64,000 nucleotides of DNA from Sediminibacterium soli (GCF_009939225.1 NZ_JAACJR010000008.1:617107-681106); one strand, 5' to 3'. Positions 33,964-43,368 are shown, numbered from the stretch's first letter. The notes: generated from the letters alone by a model not told the origin. Translations and numbers: made by a program.

Positions 33964-35205
33964 ATGAGCAACTGGAAGATCAAGACCTCTCTGTTCCTGA
34001 ACTATTTTGTGTTTGCGATACTGCTCAACAGCGTAGGCACGGTGATACTGCAGGTACAGAACAATTACGGTGTTTCGCAGGGAGACGCCTCGGTGCTGGA
34101 AGCTTTCAAAGACCTGAGCATTGCGGCCGTTTCGTTCCTGGTATCCTCGTATATCACCCGTATCGGTTATAAAAACGCGATGCTGATAGCGCTCGGGTTT
34201 GTAACGGTTATCTGTTTTATCATGCCCTTTACAGGAAGCTTCCTGGCCACCAAACTACTGTTTGCTGCCGCCGGTTCGGGGTTTGCACTGATTAAAATGT
34301 CGGTATACAGCACCATCGGTCTGGTTACAAAAAATGAAAAGGAACATATCAGCCTGATGAATTTCATCGAATCGTTTTTTATGATAGGCATCCTTACCGG
34401 TTATTTTATCTTCAGTTATTTTGTAGACAACAACAATCCGCAGTCGGGCTCCTGGCTCAAAGTGTACTACGCCCTCGGTGCCATTTCGCTGCTGGCTTTT
34501 CTGCTCCTGCTCGGCTCTCCGCTGGATGAATCTTCGGTAAAAAACCAGCAGCCTGCTTCCCTGCTCAGCGATTTTGGAAAAATGTTCCGGCTGATGGTGT
34601 CGCCCGTGGTGCTGGTGTTTATTTTCTGTGCTTTTTTCTATGTGCTGATCGAGCAGAGCATCATGAGCTGGCTGCCTACCTTCAACAACAAGGTGCTGCT
34701 GCTGCCTGCTGCACTCAGTATACAGATGACCAGCATCCTTGCCGGGTCAACGGCACTGGGCAGGTTTCTGGCAGGCCTGGTGCTGAAAAAACTCAACTGG
34801 TTCCTGGTGCTGGCGGTTTGTGTGATCCTTTCGGCCGTTCTGGTATTGGTGGCCATACCATTGGCAAAAGATGTACCGGGCACAGCCGTTACGGGATGGG
34901 GTAATGCACCGCTGGCGGCATTTGTATTTCCGCTGATCGGGCTGGTGATCGCGCCTATCTATCCCGCCATCAACTCGGTTATCCTGAGTACCTTACCGAA
35001 ACAGCAGCATGGACTGATGTCGGGACTGATCATCATCTTTTCCGCGCTGGGCGGAACAACGGGGTCCATTATCACCGGCCATATTTTTGAGGCTTACGGC
35101 GGAGAGAAAGCATTTTATTTTTCACTGGTACCGATGGCGGTACTGATCGTATGCCTGTTTCTTTTCAAAAGACTGCAGGGCAGGCTGCATCCAAATACCC
35201 CATAG
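33964..35205 (+). CDS. MFS transporter, probable sugar (trehalose) permease
   Basis: 413 residues with about 12 transmembrane segments. It resembles the FucP/TsgA branch of the major facilitator superfamily, without TonB or ABC features. Its stop is 6 bases before the trehalase gene, so the pair is almost certainly one unit, and the simplest reading is uptake of trehalose or a related disaccharide for hydrolysis by the next protein. The substrate is inferred only from the neighbour. Confidence 0.82.
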   Translation: MSNWKIKTSLFLNYFVFAILLNSVGTVILQVQNNYGVSQGDASVLEAFKDLSIAAVSFLVSSYITRIGYKNAMLIALGFVTVICFIMPFTGSFLATKLLFAAAGSGFALIKMSVYSTIGLVTKNEKEHISLMNFIESFFMIGILTGYFIFSYFVDNNNPQSGSWLKVYYALGAISLLAFLLLLGSPLDESSVKNQQPASLLSDFGKMFRLMVSPVVLVFIFCAFFYVLIEQSIMSWLPTFNNKVLLLPAALSIQMTSILAGSTALGRFLAGLVLKKLNWFLVLAVCVILSAVLVLVAIPLAKDVPGTAVTGWGNAPLAAFVFPLIGLVIAPIYPAINSVILSTLPKQQHGLMSGLIIIFSALGGTTGSIITGHIFEAYGGEKAFYFSLVPMAVLIVCLFLFKRLQGRLHPNTP

Positions 35206-35211
35206 GGAACC

Positions 35212-36720
35212 ATGGCAGTACACAAACTGTTTTATATCGAAGACCTCTCGCCCCTGTACGAAGACGTGCAAACGGCGAAGCTGTTTCCCGATTCCAAATT
35301 CTTCGTGGACTGCATTCCCAATTCTTCGGCCGAACATATCCTTGCAGCGTACCGCCTACAGAAAACCCTGCCGGGCTTTGACCTTCGCGGGTTTGTAGCC
35401 ACCTGGTTCCGTTTTCCCGAAGCCAGTACGGCCGGGTATTCTTCGGAAGGCAAAACGCCAGCTTCGCATGCGCATGCGCTGTGGGACTTTCTTACACGCG
35501 AGCCCGATACCGATACGGCGACAGGTACCCTGATACCCCTGCCCTATCCTTATATCGTACCGGGAGGAAGGTTCAGGGAGATCTATTACTGGGACAGTTA
35601 TTTCACCATGCTGGGTTTGCAGGTGGATCATAAGACCCAACTGATCCAGCATATGGTGGACAATTTTGCCTGGCTGATCGATGAACTCGGTTTTATTCCC
35701 AACGGCAACCGCACCTATTACCTCGGAAGATCGCAGCCCCCGTTTTTTTCGCTGATGGTTACCATACTCGCGCAGGAAAAAGGCAGGGATGTACTGGCAA
35801 CCTACCGCACCCAGCTGGAGAAGGAATATGCGTTCTGGATGGATGGAGCGGAGGGTTTATCGCAGGAGCATCCCGCTCACCGGCGTGTGGTAAGGCTCGA
35901 GGACGGCAGTATCCTGAACCGCCACTGGGACGATAACGATACGCCCAGGCCCGAAGCTTTTTCAGAAGACCTGCATATCGCGTCTTTATCGGGAAGAGAT
36001 CCGGCAACGGTGTACAGGCATATCAGGGCCGGCGCAGAATCGGGCTGGGACTATACCTGCCGCTGGTTCAAAGACGGCAGTAACCTGCACACGGTCGAAA
36101 CCACGGACATCATTCCTGTTGACCTCAATTGCCTACTGCTGTTCCTGGAGATCGCACTCTGCACCATTTATGAACTCAACGATCCGCATGCAATGGAAGC
36201 CATGCTCAAAAAAGTAATGCTTCGCAACAGGGCGATCGAAAAATACTGCTGGAGCGGCGACAAAGGATTTTATTTCGACTACCATTTCCACGACAGGCAT
36301 CATACAGGCGTTTATTCGCTGGCAGGTGTGTACCCACTGTTCTTCAATATCGCATCGCCCGAACAGGTGAAAAAAGTTGCATCCGTTGTAACCGAACAGT
36401 TTCTGCAACCCGGCGGACTGTTGTCCACACTCACCGAAACCGGCCAGCAATGGGATGCGCCCAACGGCTGGGCGCCGCTGCAGTGGATCGCTTACAAAGG
36501 TTTTCAGAAGAACGGAGAAACGGCCCTGGCAGACATGATACGCGATCGCTGGATGCATACCAACGAAGCCGTATTCAACGCCTCGGGCAAGATGATGGAG
36601 AAATACAATGTAACGAATCAGGATACAAACGCCGGCGGCGGCGAATACCCCAACCAGGATGGGTTTGGCTGGACAAACGGCGTATACCTGAAAATGAAAT
36701 CAGAAAAAACACAGGGATAG
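35212..36720 (+). CDS. treF: alpha,alpha-trehalase (GH37), cytoplasmic
   Basis: 502-residue glycoside hydrolase family 37 enzyme that splits trehalose into two glucose molecules. Trehalase signature 1, PGGRFREIYYWDSYFTMLGL, lies at residues 117-136 and signature 2, QWDAPNGWAPLQW, near 412. There is no signal peptide, so it acts in the cytoplasm, consistent with the tightly linked MFS transporter. The last bases abut the convergent gene 36722-37180. Confidence 0.94.
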   Translation: MAVHKLFYIEDLSPLYEDVQTAKLFPDSKFFVDCIPNSSAEHILAAYRLQKTLPGFDLRGFVATWFRFPEASTAGYSSEGKTPASHAHALWDFLTREPDTDTATGTLIPLPYPYIVPGGRFREIYYWDSYFTMLGLQVDHKTQLIQHMVDNFAWLIDELGFIPNGNRTYYLGRSQPPFFSLMVTILAQEKGRDVLATYRTQLEKEYAFWMDGAEGLSQEHPAHRRVVRLEDGSILNRHWDDNDTPRPEAFSEDLHIASLSGRDPATVYRHIRAGAESGWDYTCRWFKDGSNLHTVETTDIIPVDLNCLLLFLEIALCTIYELNDPHAMEAMLKKVMLRNRAIEKYCWSGDKGFYFDYHFHDRHHTGVYSLAGVYPLFFNIASPEQVKKVASVVTEQFLQPGGLLSTLTETGQQWDAPNGWAPLQWIAYKGFQKNGETALADMIRDRWMHTNEAVFNASGKMMEKYNVTNQDTNAGGGEYPNQDGFGWTNGVYLKMKSEKTQG

Positions 36721-36721
36721 T

Positions 36722-37180
36722 TCAGTCGGCGGAAGACGGCTCTTTCTCCGGCGCCGGCGATTCTTTCTGCACCTTTTCAATTTCCACAACGATCTTACGC
36801 TGGTATTGCACCAGTCCCACGGCGATCATGCCGATACCCAGCAGCAGGAAAAAAAATTCGATCAGGAAAATACGCCGCAACAGCAGCAGCATCATAAATA
36901 CATACATGCAGATGATCACACCCTGCAGCATGATGCCCATGGAATAAAATCCCGTCTTCAGCAGAATACTGACAACCAGCATCAGGCTGAACAGGCCGAT
37001 GGTAACAGACAGGATACAGCCGATCATATAGTAATCGTAGAAGATCGTTCCGCGAAGTAAAAAGAAAGGAAAATGCAGGGAGCTGCCCGTAGGATCCAAT
37101 ATCAGGTGAATGCCGCTGTACAAGGCCAGGAAGCTCGCGGTTAATAGTAAACAAACCGACAATCGCCGGGCAGTTCTCAT
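36722..37180 (-). CDS. hypothetical membrane protein with four transmembrane segments
   Basis: 152 residues. Hydrophobic stretches lie at about 8-27, 43-70, 74-92 and 95-125, and the tail (about 128-152) is charged and ends in acidic and proline-rich sequence. No family was recognised. It converges on trehalase with one base between the stops, and 183 bases separate it from the FKBP gene. That gap has an AT-rich stretch and GCAGATT...AATCTGC inverted words (about 37287-37320), but no other gene. Confidence 0.65.
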   Translation of the reverse strand: MRTARRLSVCLLLTASFLALYSGIHLILDPTGSSLHFPFFLLRGTIFYDYYMIGCILSVTIGLFSLMLVVSILLKTGFYSMGIMLQGVIICMYVFMMLLLLRRIFLIEFFFLLLGIGMIAVGLVQYQRKIVVEIEKVQKESPAPEKEPSSAD

Positions 37181-37363
37181 TTGGGGGGCATTAAACTGTC
37201 AATATACTAAATAACCTTTGATTATTTTCGATAACACATGAAAATGGACTGTGATCAGTCTGAAAAATCGTCGGAAACAGGTAGCAGCAGATTCGCAGAT
37301 GACAAAGTCCTTAATCTGCGGCTAACATATCGGGGAATGCATTGTATTGCAAACCTGCCATAA

Positions 37364-38437
37364 TCAAACCGCTTTCTTTGTTTTCACCACTTCCACATCA
37401 AATACCAGCACGCTGTTTGGCGGTATGTCTTTGCTTCTTGCCCTGATGCCGTAAGCGAGTCCTGAAGGAATGATCACGCGGACCGTTCCCCCAACCCGGC
37501 TCATCGGTATGGCAATCTGCCATCCCCTGATCAGTCTTTTCAGCGGAAAAGTGGCGGGTTTGTCTTTGGTCTGGTCAAAGACCGATCCGTTCGACAGCAG
37601 GAATCCTTTGTAAAAAACGGTAACAGTATCCGTAACCGAAACTGTCTCGCCCGTTCCTTCTTTCAGTATATGGTAATACACACCTTCCCTGCTTCCGGTA
37701 GTGTCCAGCTTCCCGTTCCTGACCGCAGAAACGATCGCAGCCCTGTCTTTGCCGGCCTGTGAAAGACTGTCAGTATTCTTTGCAAGATCGATCAAGGGGC
37801 GCTGGCTGGTGAACTCGTACCAGGTATTATTGCTGCGCTGCAGCCAGGCATTGGCGATGCGCAGGGTATCGGCTTTGTTTGCCGGCGAGCCGGAATTTTC
37901 TTTACCGGCATATAAGCCCCGCAGATAATCTCCGTCGGAAGAAGCGCGCACCGTTGCCAGCATTTTCCATTGCTGTTTTTCGGGAAGAAAAAGATAGGCG
38001 GCATAGATCGTTGTGCAGGAAGCGCTGTCGGGCAATGCGGTTACCAGCGTTTTATAGGCGGTGGCTGTTTGCCAGTTGTATTTCCATGTGCAGATCGTTG
38101 CCTCCGGGTTCTCCGTTACATCGTTGCCTTTTGCAAGTATCTCGGGTTTTCCGGCGGTATCGCGCAGGTGTAACTGCCATCCGCGCTCCATTCCTTTTTT
38201 GAACAGCCGGATGCTGCCCCGCGAAAAACCGGCGCTTATATACTGGCCATCGTTTTTGCCCGCGCCCCGCGGCAGCGTTACCTCGTTGTAAAATGCAATG
38301 GCTTTGGTGGTATCGGGTGCGGTATACGCCACCTTGCCGGTTACGGGCCGGTCGCCTGTTTGTGTCTTTCCGGTTTGCGCGACACCTGCTGCTGAAAAAG
38401 CGGTCAGCAGTAAAAAAGCAAAACAGTTCCGAAGCAT
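37364..38437 (-). CDS. exported protein: DUF3472-like N-terminal part fused to FKBP-type peptidyl-prolyl isomerase
   Basis: 357 residues. Signal peptide MLRNCFAFLLLTAFSAAGVA; an N-terminal part (about 40-185: IAFYNEVTLPRGAGKNDGQY, SRGSIRLFKKGMERGWQ, ICTWKYNWQTATAYKTLV) resembling DUF3472, a probable carbohydrate- or surface-related beta domain; then an FKBP domain (about 245-357) with YHILKEGTGETV, VTVFYKGFLLSNGSVFDQT, AIPMSRVGGTVRVIIPSGLAYG and PPNSVLVFDVEVV. The FKBP half is certain; the DUF3472 assignment is from pattern only. It may fold envelope proteins. Confidence 0.8.
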   Translation of the reverse strand: MLRNCFAFLLLTAFSAAGVAQTGKTQTGDRPVTGKVAYTAPDTTKAIAFYNEVTLPRGAGKNDGQYISAGFSRGSIRLFKKGMERGWQLHLRDTAGKPEILAKGNDVTENPEATICTWKYNWQTATAYKTLVTALPDSASCTTIYAAYLFLPEKQQWKMLATVRASSDGDYLRGLYAGKENSGSPANKADTLRIANAWLQRSNNTWYEFTSQRPLIDLAKNTDSLSQAGKDRAAIVSAVRNGKLDTTGSREGVYYHILKEGTGETVSVTDTVTVFYKGFLLSNGSVFDQTKDKPATFPLKRLIRGWQIAIPMSRVGGTVRVIIPSGLAYGIRARSKDIPPNSVLVFDVEVVKTKKAV

Positions 38438-38466
38438 ACCAATGTTTTGCCAAACATACCAACAAA

Positions 38467-39861
38467 TCAGGAACCGCGCAGGAAATCGCGGAACCAGTAG
38501 CCCGAGTTTTTAATGGTTCGTAACTGCGTTTTAAAATCCACATGCACCAGCCCGAAGCGGGCGGTATACCCTTCCGACCATTCAAAATTGTCGGTAAGCG
38601 TCCAGGCAAAATAGCCTTTGATATTGATGCCTTCTTTTTTGGCGCGCAGCATGGCCGAAAGGTATTGCTGAAAATAATCGGTCCTTTTTGCATCATCCAC
38701 CACGCCGTTAACCAGCTGGTCTTTGAACGCGGCGCCGCCCTCGGTGATCATGATTTCTTTTACTCCGCCATACAGCCAGAAACGCTTGATGATGCGGTAA
38801 AAACTGTCGGCATTGATCTCCCAGCCCATATCGGTATGTGGCACTTTGCGCACTTTGGCTTTCACATCCGAAGCATGCAGGTAGGGTATCAGCGCATTGT
38901 ATTTGACCGTCAGCGGAAAATAATTCTGGATACCGATAAAATCGAAATTGAACGTCATGCGTTCGGTGTACTTCCATGCCTTGTTATGCAGGTGCAGTTT
39001 ATCGAGCAGCGGAAAATTCTCTTCGTGCGGGTAGCCCCTGCCCATGGCAGGCTCTATGAACAGCCGGTTCAGCAATGCATCCGCCCGTTTTGCTGCAAGC
39101 AGGTCTTCCTCGCGCCGGGTAAACGGGATGATCTCGCTGCAGGAAAACACGGTACCGATATTGGCTTTCGGCACCGTCGATCTGATCAGCCTTCCGCCCT
39201 CCGCCTGGCAGAGCGCGGCATTGTGCACGGCCGGAAAAAAATTACCGATGCCCGTCTTACCCGGCGCATGCATTCCCATCATATACCCCAGCGAGGTAAA
39301 ACCCATCGGCTCGTTCAACACGATCCAGTTCTTTACCTTGTCGCCGTATTCCTCTACGCATACCGTTACGAACCGGGTAAACCATTTGAGCATCTGGTGA
39401 CTTGTCCAGCCCCCCTGCTTCTGCAATTCCTGCGGCAGATCCCAATGGTATAAAGTAACATAGGGCGTAAGACCCAATAACAGGCATTCATCGATCAGCC
39501 GGTGGTAAAAAGCGATGCCCTCCCTGTTCACCCTGCCCACCCCCTCGGGGAGGATGCGGCTCCAGGAAATGGAGAAGCGAAAAACGGAAAAACCCAATGC
39601 CTTTACCAGCATCAGGTCGTCTTTGTAGCGGTAATAAAAATCGCAGGCCTCATAGGGTTTGCCGCCGCCCTTGATCTTGCCCTGCCGGCGGGAAAACACG
39701 TCCCAGATAGAAAGACCCCGCCCGTCGTCGAGGTGAGCCCCTTCGTTCTGCTGCGCGGCGATGGCCACACCCCATTGAAAATCAGGACCGAATGAAGACG
39801 CATGGAGTTTATGTAAATAGCTCAAGGGCAGAATATTTCCAGCAAAAATCCGGCCCGCCAT
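38467..39861 (-). CDS. glycoside hydrolase family 1 beta-glucosidase
   Basis: 464-residue GH1 TIM barrel. FQWGVAIAAQQNEGAH near residue 29 is the N-terminal signature, NWIVLNEPMGFTS near 160 carries the acid/base Glu, and IMITEGGAAF near 365 the nucleophile Glu. The latter reads E-G-G where the family signature normally has E-N-G. No signal peptide is evident; the first 20 residues do not look like one, so the start could lie slightly further in. Divergent from the TetR gene, about 100 bases apart. Confidence 0.93.
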   Translation of the reverse strand: MAGRIFAGNILPLSYLHKLHASSFGPDFQWGVAIAAQQNEGAHLDDGRGLSIWDVFSRRQGKIKGGGKPYEACDFYYRYKDDLMLVKALGFSVFRFSISWSRILPEGVGRVNREGIAFYHRLIDECLLLGLTPYVTLYHWDLPQELQKQGGWTSHQMLKWFTRFVTVCVEEYGDKVKNWIVLNEPMGFTSLGYMMGMHAPGKTGIGNFFPAVHNAALCQAEGGRLIRSTVPKANIGTVFSCSEIIPFTRREEDLLAAKRADALLNRLFIEPAMGRGYPHEENFPLLDKLHLHNKAWKYTERMTFNFDFIGIQNYFPLTVKYNALIPYLHASDVKAKVRKVPHTDMGWEINADSFYRIIKRFWLYGGVKEIMITEGGAAFKDQLVNGVVDDAKRTDYFQQYLSAMLRAKKEGINIKGYFAWTLTDNFEWSEGYTARFGLVHVDFKTQLRTIKNSGYWFRDFLRGS

Positions 39862-39902
39862 ATTAAGCTACGGTTAAATTTTAGGTTTTGATACCTTGTT
39901 TC

Positions 39903-39935
39903 AAACAAACGTTTAATTAATTCAAACATTTGTTT
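39903..39935 (+). promoter_or_regulatory. tandem dyad operator, probable TetR autoregulation site
   Basis: Two 12-base dyads of the form AAACnnnnGTTT lie at 39903-39914 (AAACAAACGTTT) and 39924-39935 (AAACATTTGTTT). They sit within 17-base direct repeats that agree at 14 positions, and they are 21 bases apart, two helical turns. The second ends on the -7 box of the TetR gene, so binding would block RNA polymerase. Confidence 0.75.
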
Positions 39936-39942
39936 AACTTTG
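39935..39942 (+). promoter_or_regulatory. -7 promoter box TAACTTTG of the efflux operon
   Basis: Perfect TAnnTTTG match, 20 bases before the ATG at 39963. It overlaps the last base of the second operator dyad. The -33 position holds GTTT within the first dyad, a partial match. Confidence 0.7.
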
Positions 39943-39962
39943 CGGCGTCAACACCGATCCTC

Positions 39963-40580
39963 ATGAACGAAAAAAAAGAACACATCATCGACACCGCCAT
40001 GGAATTGTTTGCGGAGAAGGGGTTTGAAGGCTGTTCGATCCGCGACCTGGCCACCAAGGCCGGAGTGAACCTCGCCATGGTGAACTATTATTTCGGTTCC
40101 AAAGACAAACTGTTTGAAGCCATCGTGGAACACAAAGCCCGTTTTATGCGCGGGCGGCTGGATGAAATTGCGGCAGACAGCAAACTGGATTCGCTGCAGA
40201 AAATGGACGCGGTGATCGAAAGCTATGTGAACAAGATCATATCCAACCCCTCTTTTCACAAACTGCTTTACCAGGAACTGCTGGTGAACGAGCGCAACGA
40301 TATGCACGATGCCATCATCAAAATATTCGTAAAAAACACACAGACAGTGCGCGGTATCATTGAACAGGGTATCAGGAAGAAACAGTTCCGGAAAGTAGAC
40401 CCCCAGCTTACCATGGCTACCCTGATGGGCACCATCAACCAGGTGATGCTCTCGAAAGCCATGTGTGTTATGCTGATGGATGGCCAGGAGAATTTTGATC
40501 CCTACACCGACACCAATTTCAAAGCCAGACTTGTCAGGCACCTGAAACAGGTACTGCACTCCCTCTTACTCAATAAATAA
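39963..40580 (+). CDS. TetR/AcrR family transcriptional regulator of the efflux operon
   Basis: 205 residues. The N-terminal helix-turn-helix is typical: IIDTAMELFAEKGFEGCSIRDL (in part), ATKAGVNLAMVNYYFGSKDKLFEAIV. The ligand-binding C-terminal domain is helical. It leads the emrA-emrB-tolC-like operon and probably represses it from the tandem dyads just upstream, being released by a toxic ligand. The frame is open 11 codons upstream into the promoter; the ATG at 39963 fits. Confidence 0.92.
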   Translation: MNEKKEHIIDTAMELFAEKGFEGCSIRDLATKAGVNLAMVNYYFGSKDKLFEAIVEHKARFMRGRLDEIAADSKLDSLQKMDAVIESYVNKIISNPSFHKLLYQELLVNERNDMHDAIIKIFVKNTQTVRGIIEQGIRKKQFRKVDPQLTMATLMGTINQVMLSKAMCVMLMDGQENFDPYTDTNFKARLVRHLKQVLHSLLLNK

Positions 40581-40608
40581 TCATACAGGCAAGCAAAATA
40601 AAACCAAC

Positions 40609-41652
40609 ATGGAAGCAAAAGCAAACAAGAAGAAAAAATCACCGGTTAGAACCATCGTACTGGTACTGGTATTACTGGTAGCGGGCTATTTCGGCTATCA
40701 GAAGATCGCCTTTGCCGTTAACCACGAAACAACCGATAATGCGCAGGTGGAAACCCAGATCACACCCGTACTGCCCCGCGTGGCCGGGTTTGTGAAAACA
40801 CTGAATGTAAAAGATTACGACTCGGTAAAAGCCGGGCAGCTGGTAGTGGAACTGGACGACGCGGAACTGCAGACGCAGCTGCAGGAAATGGAAGCCGATT
40901 ACCGCCAGGCCGAAGTGGATGTGATCAATGCAAAAGCGGCGCTGAACAACGCGGTGGTTACACTGCGTGTGAACAAGGGCAATATAGACCTTAACCAGAT
41001 GCGCATGCAGAAAGCGGAAGACGACCTGAAACGTGACCAGAACCTGTTCAACGACCAGGCCATTACCAGGAAACAGCTGGACGATTCAAAATTTGTACTG
41101 CAAACCGCCGCACAGCAGGTCGACAACAGCAAGACAGACCTTACCGCGGCGCAGAGCCGCATCGCCGTATTACAGGCGGGTGTAAGCAAGGCAGAAGCGG
41201 CGCTCGGCGTGAAGAAAGCAAAGATCGACGAGACAAAACTCAAGCTCACCTATACAAAAGTATTCGCACCCCAGGCGGGCAAGATCGGCAAGAAAAATGT
41301 TTCCGAAGGACAGTATGTACAGGCGGGCACCCCGCTGTTTTCCATCGTAAACGATACCACGTATTGGGTGGTGGCCAATTTCAAAGAGAACCAGCTCCGT
41401 AAACTGCATCCCGGTAAAGAAGTGGATATAGAAGTGGATGCCTATCCGGATATGAAACTGAAAGGCAGGATCGAAAGCCTCAGTGAAGCCACCGGTGCCA
41501 AGTTCTCCCTGCTGCCTCCCGACAATGCCAGCGGCAACTTCGTAAAAGTGACACAGCGTGTACCGGTAAAGATCCAGATAGAAGACATGGGCAAATACAA
41601 ATCGGTGCTGCGCGCAGGGTTGAGTGTAAACGTGGTTGCGGAAACAAAATAA
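40609..41652 (+). CDS. HlyD/EmrA-type membrane fusion (periplasmic adaptor) protein
   Basis: 347 residues. One N-terminal transmembrane anchor (about 14-36), a biotinyl-lipoyl half (TPVLPRVAGFVKTLNVKDYDSVKAGQLVVEL), a long coiled-coil hairpin (about 90-205, rich in Gln, Leu and Ala), the second lipoyl half (FAPQAGKIGKKNVSEGQYVQAG) and a beta-barrel domain. It links the DHA2 pump to the TolC-like channel. 28 bases after tetR. Confidence 0.94.
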   Translation: MEAKANKKKKSPVRTIVLVLVLLVAGYFGYQKIAFAVNHETTDNAQVETQITPVLPRVAGFVKTLNVKDYDSVKAGQLVVELDDAELQTQLQEMEADYRQAEVDVINAKAALNNAVVTLRVNKGNIDLNQMRMQKAEDDLKRDQNLFNDQAITRKQLDDSKFVLQTAAQQVDNSKTDLTAAQSRIAVLQAGVSKAEAALGVKKAKIDETKLKLTYTKVFAPQAGKIGKKNVSEGQYVQAGTPLFSIVNDTTYWVVANFKENQLRKLHPGKEVDIEVDAYPDMKLKGRIESLSEATGAKFSLLPPDNASGNFVKVTQRVPVKIQIEDMGKYKSVLRAGLSVNVVAETK

Positions 41653-41784
41653 CCTAAGTGACCATTACCGATGAATCATTTCAGCTGCCTTATCGGAAGC
41701 ACCGGCAGTGTGCAGGTGCCGACCGCAGCTGTTGATTGCGGATCACCGATGAAACATCTCCTCTCAAAGTATTAAACCAACAAC

Positions 41785-43368
41785 ATGTCAACGCCTAAAG
41801 GATTTGCAAAGGCGATCATCGTGATCACTACCGTGGTGGCGGCCGTGATGGAACTGATCGACACGTCCATCGTGAACGTGGCCCTCAGCGATATGAGCGG
41901 CAGTCTCGGTGTGAATATCGAAGACATCAGCTGGGTGATCACCTCGTACGCCATCGCCAACGTGATCATCATCCCGCTCACGGGTTTCCTTGCAGAATAT
42001 TTCGGAAGAAAAAATTATTATATCGTATCGATGATCATATTCACGGTGGCATCCTATATGTGCGGCCAGTCCTCAACACTCGTGGAGATCATCATCTGGC
42101 GCTTTATACAGGGCGTAGGCGGCGGCGCGCTGCTGTCAACCTCACAGGCCATCCTGTTCGACGCGTTTGAGCCCAAAGACAGGCCGATTGCATCGGGTTT
42201 GTTTGGCATGGGACTGGTGCTCGGTCCCACGCTCGGGCCAACACTCGGCGGTTATATCATTGACCATGCTTCCTGGCCGCTGATCTTTATGATCAATATT
42301 CCCATCGGCATCATTGCCACTTTCCTTTCCTTCACTTTTATCGAAAAGAAAGCCGGCGAAGGCACGAAGAAGAAAAAAATGAAGATCGATTATACCGGTA
42401 TCCTGTTGCTGATGGTAGGCATCGGCTGTCTGCAGTTTGTACTGGAAAGAGGCGAATCGGAAGACTGGTTCAGCAGCGAGCTGATCAGGATCACCTCCAT
42501 ACTGGCGGTAATCGGCATGGCCGGTTTTATCTGGTATGAACTGAAAATAAAAGAACCCGCTGTAAACCTGCGTGTACTCAACAACCGTAACCTGGCCTTC
42601 ACCACCATCTTCACTTTTGTGGTGGGTCTGGGCCTGTTCACCTCGGTGTTCGTATTCCCGGTGCTGGCGCAGAGAACACTGGGGTTCACCGCCTACGAAA
42701 CCGGGCTCACATTGCTTGCGCCCACCATGATCACCGTACTCATGATGCCGATCATCGGTAAGATAATGAGTAAGGGCGTATCGCCCATTCCCTTTGTGGT
42801 GATCGGGTTCCTGCTGTTTGCCGGATACTCCTGGATGAGCAGTAATATCAGTCCGGACGTAGGTAAGGAAGATTTCTTTCTGCCCCTGGCGTTGCGCGCC
42901 GTTGGCATCAGCATGGTGCAGCTGCCGCTGATCAACCAGGCTGTGGCCGGACTGATGCCGAAAGATTATGCATCGGGTATCGCACTCAATAATATGATAC
43001 GCCAGCTGGGCGGCGCATTCGGCATTGCCCTGGCGAATAACTATATCGCACACCAGTATGCGCAGCACCGTTACCACCTGGTTACGAACGTAACGGCCGA
43101 ATCGCAGATGTTCCTAGAAAGAAGCAATACCATCGCACAGGGACTGGCGGCAAGATCCGGCGACCTGGCGGGTGCGGGCAGCAAGGCGCTGGCCGCCATC
43201 GACGGGGTCGTGAACAGACAGGCTTATTACCTCTCCTACCTGGATACGTTCAGACTGATCACCATCTTTTTCGTATTGGTGATACCGCTGGTAGCTTTTC
43301 TGCGGGTGAAGAAAAAATCCAAAGACGAAATGGCCGCCACGATGAAAGCGGCCGCCGAAGCGCATTGA
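41785..43368 (+). CDS. DHA2 family MFS multidrug efflux transporter (EmrB/QacA type)
   Basis: 527 residues with 14 predicted membrane helices. Motif D1, ELIDTSIVNVALSDM, lies near residue 24; motif A, GFLAEYFGRKNYY, near 65; motif C, GLVLGPTLGPTLGGYI, near 142-157. It uses proton exchange to expel hydrophobic drugs through the adaptor and outer channel. The 132-base gap before it holds two copies of ACCGATGAA.CAT (about 41678 and 41747) and a GGCA-type hairpin but no gene. Confidence 0.94.
   Translation: MSTPKGFAKAIIVITTVVAAVMELIDTSIVNVALSDMSGSLGVNIEDISWVITSYAIANVIIIPLTGFLAEYFGRKNYYIVSMIIFTVASYMCGQSSTLVEIIIWRFIQGVGGGALLSTSQAILFDAFEPKDRPIASGLFGMGLVLGPTLGPTLGGYIIDHASWPLIFMINIPIGIIATFLSFTFIEKKAGEGTKKKKMKIDYTGILLLMVGIGCLQFVLERGESEDWFSSELIRITSILAVIGMAGFIWYELKIKEPAVNLRVLNNRNLAFTTIFTFVVGLGLFTSVFVFPVLAQRTLGFTAYETGLTLLAPTMITVLMMPIIGKIMSKGVSPIPFVVIGFLLFAGYSWMSSNISPDVGKEDFFLPLALRAVGISMVQLPLINQAVAGLMPKDYASGIALNNMIRQLGGAFGIALANNYIAHQYAQHRYHLVTNVTAESQMFLERSNTIAQGLAARSGDLAGAGSKALAAIDGVVNRQAYYLSYLDTFRLITIFFVLVIPLVAFLRVKKKSKDEMAATMKAAAEAH

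Noticed and set aside
41653..41784. Possible attenuator or small RNA between the EmrA-like and EmrB-like genes
   Set aside because: There are short repeated words (ACCGATGAA.CAT) and a GGCA-type hairpin, but no U tract and no leader frame, so nothing firm can be claimed.
42142..43077. 311-codon minus-strand frame within the DHA2 transporter
   Set aside because: Antisense to strong MFS motifs; the His- and Gln-rich translation is typical of a shadow frame.
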